DNA of 63,378 nucleotides from Candidatus Altimarinota bacterium (GTDB lineage Bacteria > Patescibacteriota > Gracilibacteria > BD1-5 > UBA6164), in contig JALUWO010000144.1 of the NCBI GenBank assembly GCA_027019405.1, positions 1-63,378 on the forward strand, read 5' to 3'. This document shows positions 24,199 to 35,152 of the stretch, piece by piece. Each line of letters opens with the position of its first letter. Position 1 is the first letter of the stretch. A program made the translations under genes and the position numbers. The notes under the pieces are model-generated. The model saw only the letters and a list, made by a program, of their open reading frames with translations, was not told the DNA's origin and searched no databases.

Positions 24199-25588
24199 GT
24201 ATAAAGTTTTTGAAAATTTCAATTCAAACATTAATTATATTTTTAAAAATTTTATCTTGAAAGAAAAAAGTTAATAAAAATCAGCTTATAATATAAGGAG
24301 CAAAAGAAAAAGTATTAAGTATTTTTATTGTTTGATTTTTTTGAAAATTAGGAGTATATTTTAAATGATATTTATTTGTTATAAAATAACATTTTTTAAT
24401 AATTTTTATAGTTTCAGAGTTTATAGGATTATCAATATTTTGAAAATATTTACTTGGAGAAGGATATAATAAATATTTTTTTCTTTGTTTTTTTATATTT
24501 TTTGAATCATTTTCTTGAATATATCATAAAACTAATTGCTCTCAAAACATCTTTATCAAATACTCCTTATCCACAACATCACCATTCTTTAAATCATTAA
24601 TATCAATATACTTATACTCAGCAATTCAAAAAGTTATTTTATAAGCTCACTTTAATATTTTAAATATTATATATAAAGCTAAATATAAAGTAAAAATTTT
24701 AAATAAATATGATTTTATTTCATAAGGATTTTTATAATATTCATAACTAATAAAACTAATTAAAAATATAGCTAAAATAACAAGTAAAATATTTCAAATT
24801 AAATTTAAATTTAGTTTAAATTTTTCTGAAATATATTTTTTTACTTTATTAATTAAAATTCTAAATAAATATAATCATAAAATAAAAATTCAAATAAATA
24901 AAAAAACTAAATAAATATTATATTTTTCTAGAAAATTTTCTACTAATTCAAACCTATTTATAACTCCTTTCTCTCCTTGGAGAAAAGGTTGTGATAGGGG
25001 GATTATATTATTTAATAAATATAATCTAGTTAATCTAATACTTACAAATATTATTAAAAAAATAAGTAACCATTTAAAAATTATTTTATATGTATTTCAT
25101 CATTTATTTTGTTTGTAAACTTTCCATTTTTCATTTAAATCATTTTTGATATTTCACCATAAGCTTTGTCTATAAGTTTTATTAAAAGTAATTTTATATA
25201 AATAAAAATAAATAAAATATAAAAATAAATAAGCTAAAGTTATTAAAGCAATATTTCAAATTAAAGGAATTATTCAAATGTAAGGAATAAATAAACTTAA
25301 AACAAGTAAATATTTAGCATCTCAAGCAGCCCAAATTCAAAAATAATATAATATAAAACTAACTAAAAAAGTTATAATTATTAGAGGGAAAAATAATAAA
25401 TAATTAATTCCCCCCTCCAAAGGGGGGGTAGGAGGGTCAAAAAATATATAAATATAATAAAAAGGAATTAATAACAACAAATAAACTAAATATTTATTAG
25501 GAATTTTTTTATATTTTAAATCTGAAACTATTATTTTATAATTAAAGTATAAAAATGGTATTGCTAAAATGTATAAGATATATTGCAT
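24191..25588 (-). CDS. Prepilin peptidase (A24-like) with two palindromic inserts
   Basis: A protein of 465 residues. N-terminal membrane segments enclose DLKYKKIPN, where family members have the first catalytic aspartate, and GIWAAGDAKYLL, which carries the GxGD-like second one (A replaces the first G). These proteases cut type IV prepilins after glycine, and the pilins are encoded at 39-43 kb. The C-terminal half is a long membrane and soluble extension not seen in ordinary enzymes. Two GC-rich palindromes are translated in frame, as DPPTPPLEGG and as IIPLSQPFLQGEKG. The TGA codons between them all read as Gly. Confidence 0.7.
24964..25003. repeat. Palindromic repeat inside the prepilin peptidase gene (second)
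   Basis: CTCCTTTCTCTCCTTGGAGA, then AAAGGTTGTGATAGGGGGAT. A diverged member of the CCCCCT..AGGGGG family, translated in frame on the minus strand. Confidence 0.6.
25410..25438. repeat. Palindromic repeat inside the prepilin peptidase gene (first)
   Basis: CCCCCCTCCaaAGGGGGGG followed by TAGGAGGGTC, the reverse orientation of the element at 19405. It lies in a loop-coding region and keeps the frame open. Confidence 0.7.
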
Positions 25589-25732
25589 ATTTCTTTTAAA
25601 TTAAGTAATTTTTTATAAATTATAATAAAATTTTTAAAAAAATATAGTTTAAAAAATATTTTATTTTTTCCTTTTAAATAGCCATATTTAAATCTATCTA
25701 TTTAAAAAATAGCTAAAATAAGCCAAAAAAAT

Positions 25733-25760
25733 TTGCAATAGTATTTAAGTTGGCTATACT
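25733..25760 (+). promoter_or_regulatory. Promoter of the HU gene
   Basis: TTGCAA (25733-25738), 16 nt, TATACT (25755-25760), about 37 nt before the ATG. The same TTGxxx-N16-TATACT layout precedes rpsU and the pilin at 42978. The 208-nt gap before this gene also has repeated ATAGCC/ATAGCT/GGCTAT words that could be operator sites, which is only a guess. Confidence 0.6.
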
Positions 25761-25796
25761 AAAGCTGTTATCTTATTTATTAATAACATTGTTACT

Positions 25797-26069
25797 ATGA
25801 AAAAACAAGATTTTATTAAAGCAGTAGCTACTGCTGCAGGTTTAAGTCAAGATGCTGTTTCTAGAGTATTATCTTCAATGATTGATACTGTTACTGATGA
25901 ATTAAAAGCATGAAATGAAGTTAATATTACTGGTTTTGGTGCATTTAAAGTTTCTCATAGAGCTGCTAGAAATGGTGTAAATCCAAGAACTAAAGAATCA
26001 ATTAAAATTCCTGCTATGAATTCTCCTGTATTTAGAGCTGGTAAAACTTTAAAAGAAGCTGTTAGATAG
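25797..26069 (+). CDS. hup: HU/IHF-family DNA-binding protein
   Basis: A protein of 90 residues, the normal HU length. MKKQDFIKAVA at the start, EVNITGFGAFKV in the middle and the arm region HRAARNGVNPRTKESIKIPA are all typical. HU bends and packs DNA as a dimer. Only one of its glycines is TGA, while the rest are GGT, in line with fewer UGA codons in highly expressed genes here. It has its own promoter and terminator. Confidence 0.93.
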
Positions 26070-26082
26070 TTTGTTTTATAAA

Positions 26083-26110
26083 AAACTCAACATTTATTGT
26101 TGAGTTTTTT
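26083..26110 (+). terminator. Terminator of the HU gene
   Basis: AAACTCAACA / TGTTGAGTTT stem with a short loop, followed by a T-run. Confidence 0.8.
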
Positions 26111-26167
26111 TGATTTTATAAAAATAATATGTTATTATGTATAAAATATAATAATATTATAAAAAAT

Positions 26168-26698
26168 ATGCAAGAAATTTTTATAAAAATTACTGATGTT
26201 TTTTCTCCAGAATTGAGAGAAAAATTAGAAAACTTATGTACTGAAAATAAGTTAGAAGTTATGTTTAGTTATATTTCTGATTATAGAAGTACTTGATTAC
26301 TTAGAAATTATATTTCTGAGCTTTGTTCTATGTGTAATTTAGATAAAACTTGGATTAGTAGAATTACTTTAATTACAGATGAATTAAATAATAATGCAAT
26401 AGAATATTGAAGTAAACAATGAGAATATAATAAAATGATATTTAAATTAAAAAAATCTTGAGATTATATTGATTTAGAAATTGATGTTGAGGATACTTGA
26501 AATTGAATTAATCCTAAAACTTCAAAAGATATGTTAAAATTAAAAGAACAAAAAGAGAAAAAAGGTTTTGATTGATATATGTGAATTAGGTGAAGATGAT
26601 TATTTTTAATAATTGATAAAATTGCTGATTCACTTGAATTTGAAGATATTAAAGATTGAGGGTTAAGAGTAATAGTAAAGAAAAGAATAAAAAAATAA
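26168..26698 (+). CDS. RsbW-like anti-sigma factor / histidine-kinase-type ATPase
   Basis: A protein of 176 residues with a single HATPase_c domain. DELNNNAIEYG is the N-box that binds Mg-ATP, DTGNGI the G1 box and GRGLFLI the G2 box. Such proteins bind sigma factors or phosphorylate an antagonist protein in partner-switching systems. No sigma factor or STAS antagonist gene is nearby. A degenerate PP2C-like protein at 30494 could be part of the same pathway, but this is inference. Confidence 0.8.
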
Positions 26699-26729
26699 TA
26701 GATTTTTATAAAAATCTATTATTTTTTTA
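26696..26729. terminator. Terminator between converging genes
   Basis: AATAATAGATTTTT / AAATCTATTATT stem and T-run; it overlaps the end of the ftsQ-like gene on the minus strand and can serve both. Confidence 0.75.
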
Positions 26730-27642
26730 TTGAGTAAATTCTTTTTAAATTATTAAAACATTCATATTTTTTTTCTATATCACAATAATATAATTTATAT
26801 TGAACTCTTAAATCAATATATACAATATCATTTTTGTTTATATTATGATATTGTTTATTAAATATCAGTAATTTTTTAATCTGGCTATCTATTCATTTTA
26901 TATCTTGATTTATATCAAAAATAATTCTAGTTTTGTTTTTTAAGATAATATGAACTTCTCTTTGTATAGGATAAAAATCTATTGCTATAATTTTACTAGT
27001 AAGTAGATTTTTTTTAAGTTTATTTTCTATATAAACTATTTTATTTAATTTTTCTTTTTTAACTATCTGTTTATAGTCTATAAAATTACCTATTTTATTA
27101 TTATTTATATTAATAGTTAATAGTTTATTATTTAATTTATTTATAGGAACTACACTTCAGTTTGTTAATAATAAATAATTTTTCTTATTAATAATAGTAT
27201 TATATATCTCTTTATATGATCAAATTTTTATTTTTATTGTATGTGGATATAATTTACTTATATTTATATAATTTATATTATTTTGATAATTTTTAAGTTT
27301 ATCTTTTAATTTATTTTTATCTATATTAAAAATATTTTTTCATTTAATATTTCATATTGATAAATAAGCTATGTTTATACTACTTCTAGGATCTTCTCTT
27401 AATATTTCTATTTTATTTATTTTAAAAAAAGAAGAATTATAAAATAATATTATTCATATAATAGTAATAATTAGTATTATTATATTATTTTTTTTATTAT
27501 TTATATTTTTATTTTTAAAATTTAGTTTAAATTGATATGTTTGTCTATTTTTAGATTTATTTAATTTTTTTTCTTTTATTTTACCTAGTTTTTTATGTAA
27601 TTTATATTTTTTTTGTATATAGTTTACTACTTTATTAAACAT
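26719..27642 (-). CDS. ftsQ: FtsQ-like division protein
   Basis: A protein of 307 residues: a basic cytoplasmic tail of about 50 residues, one membrane segment (NIIILIITIIGIILF), then an extracellular part beginning FKINKIEILR, which matches the POTRA domain of FtsQ/DivIB. This topology and size are those of FtsQ, which links FtsB/FtsL to the divisome. Overall identity is low, as is usual for the family. It lies 6 nt after rbfA in the same direction. Confidence 0.7.
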
Positions 27643-27648
27643 TAATTA

Positions 27649-27990
27649 TTATTTATAATCTAAATTTTTAATTGTTTCACTAATTTCTCAAGCTATTTTT
27701 CAGCTTTCATCATATCTAAATCTTATTCTTGGATTTTTTCTTAAACTAAGGCTTTTATTTAATTTTCTTTGTATGTCATGAGCATATGTTGCTAAAGTTT
27801 TTGTTAAATTTTCATTATTTTTAAAACTACTTACATATATATCAAGATATGATATATCACTACTTATTTTTATTCAAGTTATATTTATTAATCAAAATTC
27901 ATCTTCAATATTTTGTATATGTTCAAATAAAAAGTTTGATACAAGTTGAAGAGAAGTTGATTCAAGTTTTTTAAGTCTATCTTTATTCAT
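27649..27990 (-). CDS. rbfA: Ribosome-binding factor A
   Basis: A protein of 113 residues. The N-terminus RLKKLESTSLQLVSNFL, the central ITGIKISSDISYLDIYVS and the C-terminal LRKNPRIRFRYDES match RbfA, a KH-like protein that acts in maturation of the 30S subunit. Length is normal. It is divergent from rpsU, which encodes another 30S component, across 128 nt. Confidence 0.85.
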
Positions 27991-28041
27991 TTTTGTTTTA
28001 TATTATATAATTATATTTATATATTATTTACTAATTTAGTT

Positions 28042-28069
28042 TTGACAAGTAAAAAAAAATTAATATACT
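28042..28069 (+). promoter_or_regulatory. Promoter of rpsU
   Basis: TTGACA (28042-28047), 16 nt, TATACT (28064-28069). The best vegetative promoter in the window; it gives an expected leader of about 40 nt. Confidence 0.75.
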
Positions 28070-28118
28070 TTTGCTACAAAATTATATTAAATAACCTTTT
28101 AATAGGAGATAGAAAATT

Positions 28119-28319
28119 ATGATATATGCTATAAAAAATGAAAATGAATCTAATGAAAAATTAGTTTTAAGATATAAAAAATTATTTTTTCAATCAAGAA
28201 TTACAAATAAACTTAGAAAAGAAAGATATGCTGTAGGAAAACCAACTAAAAAGAAAAGAAGAGAAGCAGCAATTATTAGGGAAGCATACAGAGATTTAAA
28301 TCAAAAAGTATATTTTTAA
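28119..28319 (+). CDS. rpsU: Ribosomal protein bS21
   Basis: A protein of 66 residues, rich in lysine and arginine, with LRYKKLFFQSRITNKLRKERY and KKKRREAAIIREAYR as in bS21, the small protein near the anti-Shine-Dalgarno end of 16S rRNA. The single glycine is GGA. An AGGAGA site stands before the start, which is unusual among the host-style genes of the window. Own promoter and terminator. Confidence 0.9.
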   Translation: MIYAIKNENESNEKLVLRYKKLFFQSRITNKLRKERYAVGKPTKKKRREAAIIREAYRDLNQKVYF

Positions 28320-28338
28320 TTTAAAAAAATAGTATAGT

Positions 28339-28366
28339 AAAAAAGGCCTAAAGAGCCTTTTTTTAT
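28339..28366 (+). terminator. Terminator of rpsU
   Basis: AAAAAGGC / GCCTTTTT stem with loop CTAAAGA, then a T-run. Confidence 0.75.
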
Positions 28367-28424
28367 TTTGTAAAAATTTATAAATTATTATATAATAATA
28401 AAAATTATTATTTTAATAAAAATT

Positions 28425-29021
28425 ATGTCTAAGAAAAATAAAATAAAGAGCTTTAAGAGAGCAACAAAGATTTTACTTTTTACAAATTGACTTGTTTTGA
28501 TTGCAGCAGCAATGTTAGCTCCAATTTATGCTATTTTTGTAGATAAAATATGATGAGATTTAATGGATGCAAGTTTGGCTTGATGAATTTTTGCTTTAGC
28601 AGCATGAATAACAAGTTTTATATCTTGAAAATTTACAGATAGATTAAAAAAGAAAACTCATATTGTTGTTTTTTGATATTTTTTAATGTGATTGGGATTT
28701 TTTTTATATACAATTGTTGATAATGTAATATTTTTATTTTGTGTTCAAGCATTAATATGATTTTGAGAAGCTATCTACTCTCCATCTTTTGATGCTTTAT
28801 ATTGAAATAATATAAATAAGAAACAAAAATGATTAGAATGGTGAGCATGGGAATCAATGAATTATTTTACTATTGCTTTATGATCTTTTATTTGATGAAT
28901 AATGGTAACTTATTTATGATTTAATTCAATATTTATTTTTATGTGATTTTTATGTATTTGAAGTGGTTCATATTTATATATAATATCAAAAAAATCTAAG
29001 TGTAGTATAAAACAAAAATAA
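28425..29021 (+). CDS. MFS-type transporter, half length
   Basis: A protein of 198 residues with about six membrane segments. KFTDRLKKKTHIVVFG resembles motif A (GxLaDrxgrr) between helices 2 and 3 of the major facilitator family, and ALIGFGEAIYSPSFDAL resembles helix 4. A full member has twelve segments, so this is a half transporter that might dimerise, or a truncation that became fixed. Glycines are mostly TGA. Confidence 0.6.
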
Positions 29022-29092
29022 AAAGGTTAAAAAGCCTTTTTTTATTTTGTAAAAAATATATAATAAATTTAAGTATAATTAAAATAAATTTT

Positions 29093-30469
29093 ATGTTTAA
29101 AAAAATAGTAGGTTTAGGTTTTAGTTCTAAAGGGAAAAATGCTAAAGATGTTGAAAAATATATTGAATCTTTAGTTTATTCTGGAGCTTGAGAATTTTTT
29201 GTATGATATAATCCTAATTATTGGTCAGAAAAATTTGGTTTTGAGGTAAGTCCAAACTGAAGATTTGCTGAACATGAACAAGTAACTGATTTTGAGACTT
29301 TGAAAAAAATTGTAGAGGAGTCTCATAGACATAATATTGAAATTTTTGCTAATTTAAATGCATGGTATTATACATATGAAACTATTCCATATATAGAAAG
29401 AATGGTAAATGAATTTATTGAAATTTGAGTTGATTGAATAATTTGTTGAAATATAGAAATTTTGGAATATTTAAAAAGTATTGATTATAAATGAAAAATT
29501 AATATTTCTACAATAATGGCAGTTTATAATAAGCAAGCAATTAAATTTTTTATAGAAAATTATAATATAAATAAATTTATACTAAGTAGGGAAGTTACTT
29601 TAAAAGAGATAGAAGAACTTACTAAAGAGTTTCCTGAAATGAAATTTGAAGTATTTTGAGAATGAGATTTTTGTAGATATAATAATTGACTTTGTTTTGC
29701 TGAACATAAATATTGAGATAAAGATATTTGTACTGTAGTTGTAAATGATTTAATTATTAAAAAAAGATTTAAACCAGATTTTAAAGATATTATCTTAGAT
29801 GATAATTTATCTAATCAGGAAAAAATAGAAAAATTAAATGATAAATATATTTCTGATTTTGATAAAATTAATGAAATCTTATGAAAAATAGAATTATGAT
29901 TTCTAACTAACAAGGATTTAGTTAATGATTTATTAAAAATAATAATAAAAAATAAAGATAATCCAGATTTATATTTTGATGCATTATTAACTTTAGATAA
30001 TAAGCATAATAAAAATATTTTAGTGTACTTAAGAGCTATAAAAATTTTATTAAAAAATACTAATTTAGAGAAAATTACTAAAGATATATTATTAGATTTA
30101 GAGCAAGAATTAAATAGTTCTTTTAAGACTTATATTGAATATAATAAGAAGAAAATAGAGGATATTTGATGAGAGCCAAAACTGAAAGCTTTACAGCTAG
30201 CTAGTTTTTATTCTAGAAGTGATAATTTAAATTTATATTCATACTTATTTTTTGATAAAATAAAAAATATAAATACAGTAAAATTTCCAACAAGATGAAG
30301 AAATTATTCTGAAAAAATAAAAATTATAGATGAAGTATTAAAAAAATGAAAAATAGATAAAGATTTACTTGATAGATCTATTAGTTTAGATAGAGCACAT
30401 TATGATTTAACTTATTTATTTTGAGATAAGTTATGGTTTAGAAAAATGTTATTAAATAACAAAAAATAG
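29093..30469 (+). CDS. U32 peptidase-family protein
   Basis: A protein of 458 residues. Residues 1-230 match the U32 fold: LVYSGAGEFFVGYNP, NIEIFANLNAWYY, GVDGIICGN and the signature FEVFGEGDFCRYNNGLCFAEH. Members such as TrhP and RlhA hydroxylate tRNA or rRNA with prephenate-derived chemistry; others act as proteases. Which applies cannot be told. The C-terminal 220 residues are helical and not recognised. Confidence 0.75.
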
Positions 30470-30494
30470 ATATTTTTAAATATCTATTTTTTGT
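30459..30494. terminator. Terminator between converging genes
   Basis: AAAAAATAGATATTT / AAATATCTATTTTTT perfect stem. Confidence 0.75.
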
Positions 30495-32392
30495 TATCTT
30501 ACAATTATTTTATTATCATTTACTTCAAAATTTAATTTGTATATTCAACTATCAGTTAATATATCAATATCTGAATCATGATTTACATAAAAATCTTGTA
30601 TTTTTCAATTTGAAGCTTCTATTTGTCATAAATAAGTTAAAGCTTTTGTATCTTGAAATCTTCTAGTATTTGGTTTAAATACCCATATTTTATTATTTAA
30701 TAATATATATACATAATTTAAATCTTTTCTAGTTTTTATTTTTATATTTCAGTTATTTTCTTTTTTATAATTATCTGGAAGTTTATTTATAACAATTTTT
30801 TCTAATCTATAAGGAGTAGAGAAAAATTTTACTATACTTAAATCATTTTTTAAAATATATATTCATCAATCAATTGCTATATCTAGTATTTTTCAAATAC
30901 TTTTTGTATCTTCTTTTTTTAGATAAGGAATTGCTTCACTAAAAACTTTTCACATTTTTTTATGTTTAAAAATCTGATTTTTAGTTTGAGGAATTAAATA
31001 TATATTTTGAGCATAACTAAGTATTGTATCTGATTTTTCCCATAATTTTTGTCATTTTACATCTTTATATGAAAAATATCAGTTTTTTGAAAATTCAACT
31101 ACTTTTCATTGTTTTGTTATTAATATTATACTATTATCAAGAGCACTAGCATCAATAAATGAATCATCTTTTAATTGAGTAAAAATATGTTTTTTAGGAG
31201 TTTTTCAAGGGATTATAGGTCATATAACAGAATTTTTTGTTATAAGATATGTAATTAAATTTATTTTTACTATTTTTACAGGATTTTTTTGAGTTAATTT
31301 ATATATAAGATTTGAATTATTTATATCATAAGTTTCTATTCAATTAAATTGTTTTTTTATGATATTTATATCATTTGATAAATTATTTACATCATTTAAA
31401 AATAATTTTTTTTCTTTTAATTGTGATACAATTTTTTCAGCTTTTTTTATATTTAAATTAAATATATCAGAATTTGAAGAATTATTACTTGCTATTCTTA
31501 CATATTCCATAGCTTTTGTTAGATTTTCTTTGTTTTGTTCTATAGTTTTTGTAGATATTGTAGTTGAAAAAATTCAGTTTATAATTAAATATAATGCAAA
31601 TATTGAAAGACTAATTATAATTAAATAAAATCAGTTTTGAATTATTTTTGATTGTTTTGAAAGTTTTTCTTTAACTATCAAATAATATGCAATTATTTTT
31701 TTAGTTAATGAATTATCTAGTAGTTGTAATAAAAAAGTTGAAAATTTTTCTTTGAATTTTGATTTATTCTCAATTCAATCAAGTAGAAAATAATATTTAA
31801 AACTTAATAATCAAATATTTTCTTCTAAGTTTTCTTCACTTAAGATGAGGTTTATATTATTATTTATTTGTTCAGCTTTTTTTCATATTACACTATCTGA
31901 AAAATCACTATATGATAGATAATTTAATAATCTTTGTGTAGAAAAAATTATAGTATCAAGATTATCTAATTTTCATTCTGAAATAAATAAAAATTCTTTT
32001 TTTTGTTCATCTTTTTCAGTTATTTCAATAACTTCATTTGTTGTTTTTATAAGGTATGCACTAGTAGTTCATATATTTGAAAAATAAAGTTTATTTTTAT
32101 CTAATATTCAGATAATTATAGAAATATGCTCTTCTTTATTATCTTGTCTTATAGTTTTTAGTATAGAATTTATGTTTTCAAGTAATAATGCAAAATCTTT
32201 ATATGTATTTTCTTTTGTTATATTATCAATTGAAAAATCAATTATTTTACTTGTTATTAGTTCTGTAATATTAGGATTATTAGAATCAGCAACAATAAAT
32301 AAATCTAGATTTTTATCTAAATTTATATTTTTTTGAATAATATCATTTTTTCAATTTTCTTTTGTGATAATTTTTGTATTTAAATCAATCAT
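30494..32392 (-). CDS. Degenerate PP2C-like domain, membrane segment and C-terminal repeat domain
   Basis: A protein of 632 residues. Residues 1-170 have the order of a PP2C phosphatase (LFIVADSNN, then IIIGILDKNKLYFSNIGTTSAYLIK), but the GDS metal-binding aspartate is replaced by GTTS, so activity is doubtful. A membrane segment (LIIISLSIFALYLIINGIF) lies at about residue 255. It is followed by a coiled region and about 300 residues of short beta repeats, perhaps a propeller. I infer a signalling or envelope sensor protein. Close relatives of this arrangement are not known to me. Confidence 0.5.
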
Positions 32393-32534
32393 TTTTTCTT
32401 TTTTATTAATTCTATTTAGTTAAAATTATATATAAAAATATTAAAAAACAAACTTAAAATTATATAATTAATATTGATAAAAAAAAATATTATTATACAA
32501 TAAAATGAACTTAATATTAATAACTTTATTATAA

Positions 32535-33803
32535 ATGTTAATTATAAATTGATGAAAAGATTTATCTTGAAAAGTAACAATTTGAGGTAGTAAAAATGCA
32601 GCTTTACCTATTATTGCAGCTTCATTATTAATAAAATGAAAAACAACTTTAAAAAATGTTCCAAATATACAAGATGTTATTACTTATTTAGATATTTTAA
32701 AAGGTATTTGAGTAAAATATGAATTTAGTAATAATATATTGAAGCTAGATTCTAGTAAATTAAAACATACAAATTTTGATTTAGAAAAAATAAAAAAAAT
32801 AAGAGTTAGTGTATTACTTTTAGCTCCATTATTATCAAGATTAGGTTCTGTGTCTATTCCTACTCCAGGATGATGTAATTTGTGAGCTAGGTCTATTTTT
32901 TGACATTTAAAATGATTAGAAAATATTTGATATGATTATGAATTAAAAGATGATTTAGTTTATTTAAGTGGAGTGGCAAAGTCAGGAGATTTAGTGATTG
33001 ATGCATGATTTTGAGTAACTCCTACTGAAAATTTAATTGTAGCAAATGTATTAAGAGAAGGTAAAACAACAATTAAATTATCAGCAATAGAACCTCATAT
33101 ATTAAACTTAATAGATTTTTTAAGAGAGGCTGGAGCTTCAATATCAATTAGATATGATCATACAATTATTATAAATTGAGTAAAGGAATTAAAAACTGAT
33201 ATTGAATTTAAAGTTATATCAGATTATATACAGTCTTGAACTTATATAATAATTGCAGCACTTACATCTAAACAATATTTAGATATTCAAAATGCAAGGA
33301 TAGATGATTTATATGCCTTTTTAGAAAAATTAAGAGAAGCAGGTGTTAAATTTGAAGATTTATGAAATGATATATTGAGAGTTTATAAAGCAAATGATTT
33401 AAAAGCTACAAATATTCAAACAAATATTTTTCCATGATTTCCAACTGACTTACAATCTCCATTTGCTGTATTACAAACTCAAGCTGAATGAACAAGTAAA
33501 ATACATGAGATTCTTTTTGAATGAAGATTAAATTGGTTAGTTGAATTAGAAACTATGTGATTAAATATGTCTATTTTGAATCCTCATGAAGCTTTAATTC
33601 ATTGAAAATGTAATTTTAAAAGTTGAAAGCTTGTTACAAGTTGGGATTTAAGAGCAGGAGCCTCTATGATTATTGCTGCATTAATAACTCCTTGAATTAC
33701 AAAAATAGAAAAGGTAGAATATATTTATAGATGATATGAAGATATAGTTGAAAATTTATTATCTCTGTGAGCTTTAGTTGAAGAAGTTGAGAATTTAAAC
33801 TAA
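32535..33803 (+). CDS. murA: UDP-N-acetylglucosamine 1-carboxyvinyltransferase
   Basis: A protein of 422 residues, the usual length. GSKNAALPIIAASLL near the start is the UDP-GlcNAc site. PGGCNLGARSIFGHL carries the catalytic cysteine that reacts with phosphoenolpyruvate and fosfomycin. GFPTDLQSPFAVL and DLRAGASMIIAAL are the last conserved blocks. It catalyses the first committed step of peptidoglycan synthesis in the cytoplasm. The gene is monocistronic or shared with the small membrane gene that follows. Confidence 0.93.
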
Positions 33804-33850
33804 ATTAAAATTTTGGTTTATGGTATATATTATTTTTTAAAAGAAAAATT

Positions 33851-34057
33851 ATGAAATTTTATTGAATTGTATTTCTTGTATTTTGAACTTTGATTATTGT
33901 TTTTCCTGATTTGATATGAATATTAGTAGGTAGTTTTTTGATATTTATATGATTTAATATGTTATTTTTAGGTAGTATAATGTGAACAAATAAAAATAAT
34001 TTTTTTAATAAAAATCAATGATATACTCAGTGGTGAAAGTATAAAATTTTTAAATAG
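33851..34057 (+). CDS. Small membrane protein
   Basis: A protein of 68 residues with two hydrophobic segments (FYGIVFLVFGTLIIVF and LIGILVGSFLIFIGFNMLFL). Glycine-rich, with most glycines TGA. No family is recognised. It has its own terminator. Confidence 0.6.
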
Positions 34058-34082
34058 TCTATTATAATAGACTATTTTTTGT
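34050..34082 (+). terminator. Terminator
   Basis: AATAGTCTATTA / TAATAGACTATT stem and T-run. Confidence 0.75.
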
Positions 34083-34130
34083 TTTATTTATAAAATTATG
34101 ATAATATTTTTATAAATAATTAATTTATTT

Positions 34131-35108
34131 ATGAATAATATTTTATACATTGTTTTACTAATTTTTATTAGTTTAATTCCTGTTGTTATTTGGGCTTTTT
34201 CTTTTAGTTATATTAATTGAGAAAAATTAAATAGAAAAAGATTTTTTATAGGAATTTTTTGAGGTGCTATTGCTGTAGTACCAATTTTGTATATGGATAA
34301 AATAATTAATTATATAAAAATTGCTTATTTAAATATATTTTTTTATATAAAATGAGTTGATAGTATTGTTAGTTTTTTAAAATTTTGTTTTTCTTTAGAG
34401 TTCTTTTTATTTTTAATTGCTTGAATTTCAATATTAGTTACTTTTATTTTTATAAAATCTAAAATTAATTTTTTATCATATTTAAAAAATATTTTTGTTT
34501 TTTTTATTTTTATATTTTTTATAGGGATTTTTGCATATATATTAAATTTACTTAGCTTAAAAATAGATTTTTTAAATTTTTGAGTAAAACAAACAATTGA
34601 ATTTAATTCAATTGTTTTTAATAGTTTTAAATTAATAGTTTTATATTATTTATTAGTTGCTTTTATAGAAGAAGCATCAAAGCATTTCAATTTTCTATCT
34701 TCAAGCTTATTTGAAATAGATAGTATATCAACCTGAGTTTTATATTCTATTTTTATAGCTTTATGATTTTCTATGCTTGAAAATATATTATATTTTTATA
34801 ATTATATTTTGTTTAATTGATTTCATACTTGATTTATAAAATTATATTTTTATAGGTCTATTTTTGCAATAATAACTCATATTTTTGCAAGTAGTATTTT
34901 AGCTTATTTTTTTACAAAAGCTTACTTATTATATAAAAATAAAGTTTTTAGTTTAGAGTATATAAAAATATTTTTGATATGAATATTTTTTGCTATATTG
35001 GTTCATCTTATTTTTGATTTATCCTTAACTATGTGATTTAATTTAATAATAATTATATATTTATTAGCTTGATACTTTTATGTGACCTCTATTTTTTATA
35101 AAGAATAA
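34131..35108 (+). CDS. PrsW-like membrane protease
   Basis: A protein of 325 residues with eight or nine membrane segments. Three motifs in order, FIEEASKHFN, ALGFSMLENILYF and VHLIFDLS, are those of the PrsW family (EExxK, E in GFxxxEN, and HxxxD), where the glutamates and histidines bind zinc. PrsW of Bacillus cuts the anti-sigma factor RsiW within the membrane. No sigma or anti-sigma pair of that type is seen here, so its substrate is unknown. Confidence 0.8.
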
Positions 35109-35152
35109 AAAAATATTTTTACCTTATAGGGTAAAAATATTTTATTTTTGTT
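35108..35152. terminator. Bidirectional terminator
   Basis: AAAATATTTTTACC / GGGTAAAAATATTTT stem, A-run before and T-run after. It reaches into the end of the gene on the minus strand. Confidence 0.8.

Noticed and set aside
19405-25438. CRISPR array
   Set aside because: The palindromic repeats are few, irregularly spaced, on both strands and lie within genes; there are no spacers and no cas gene.
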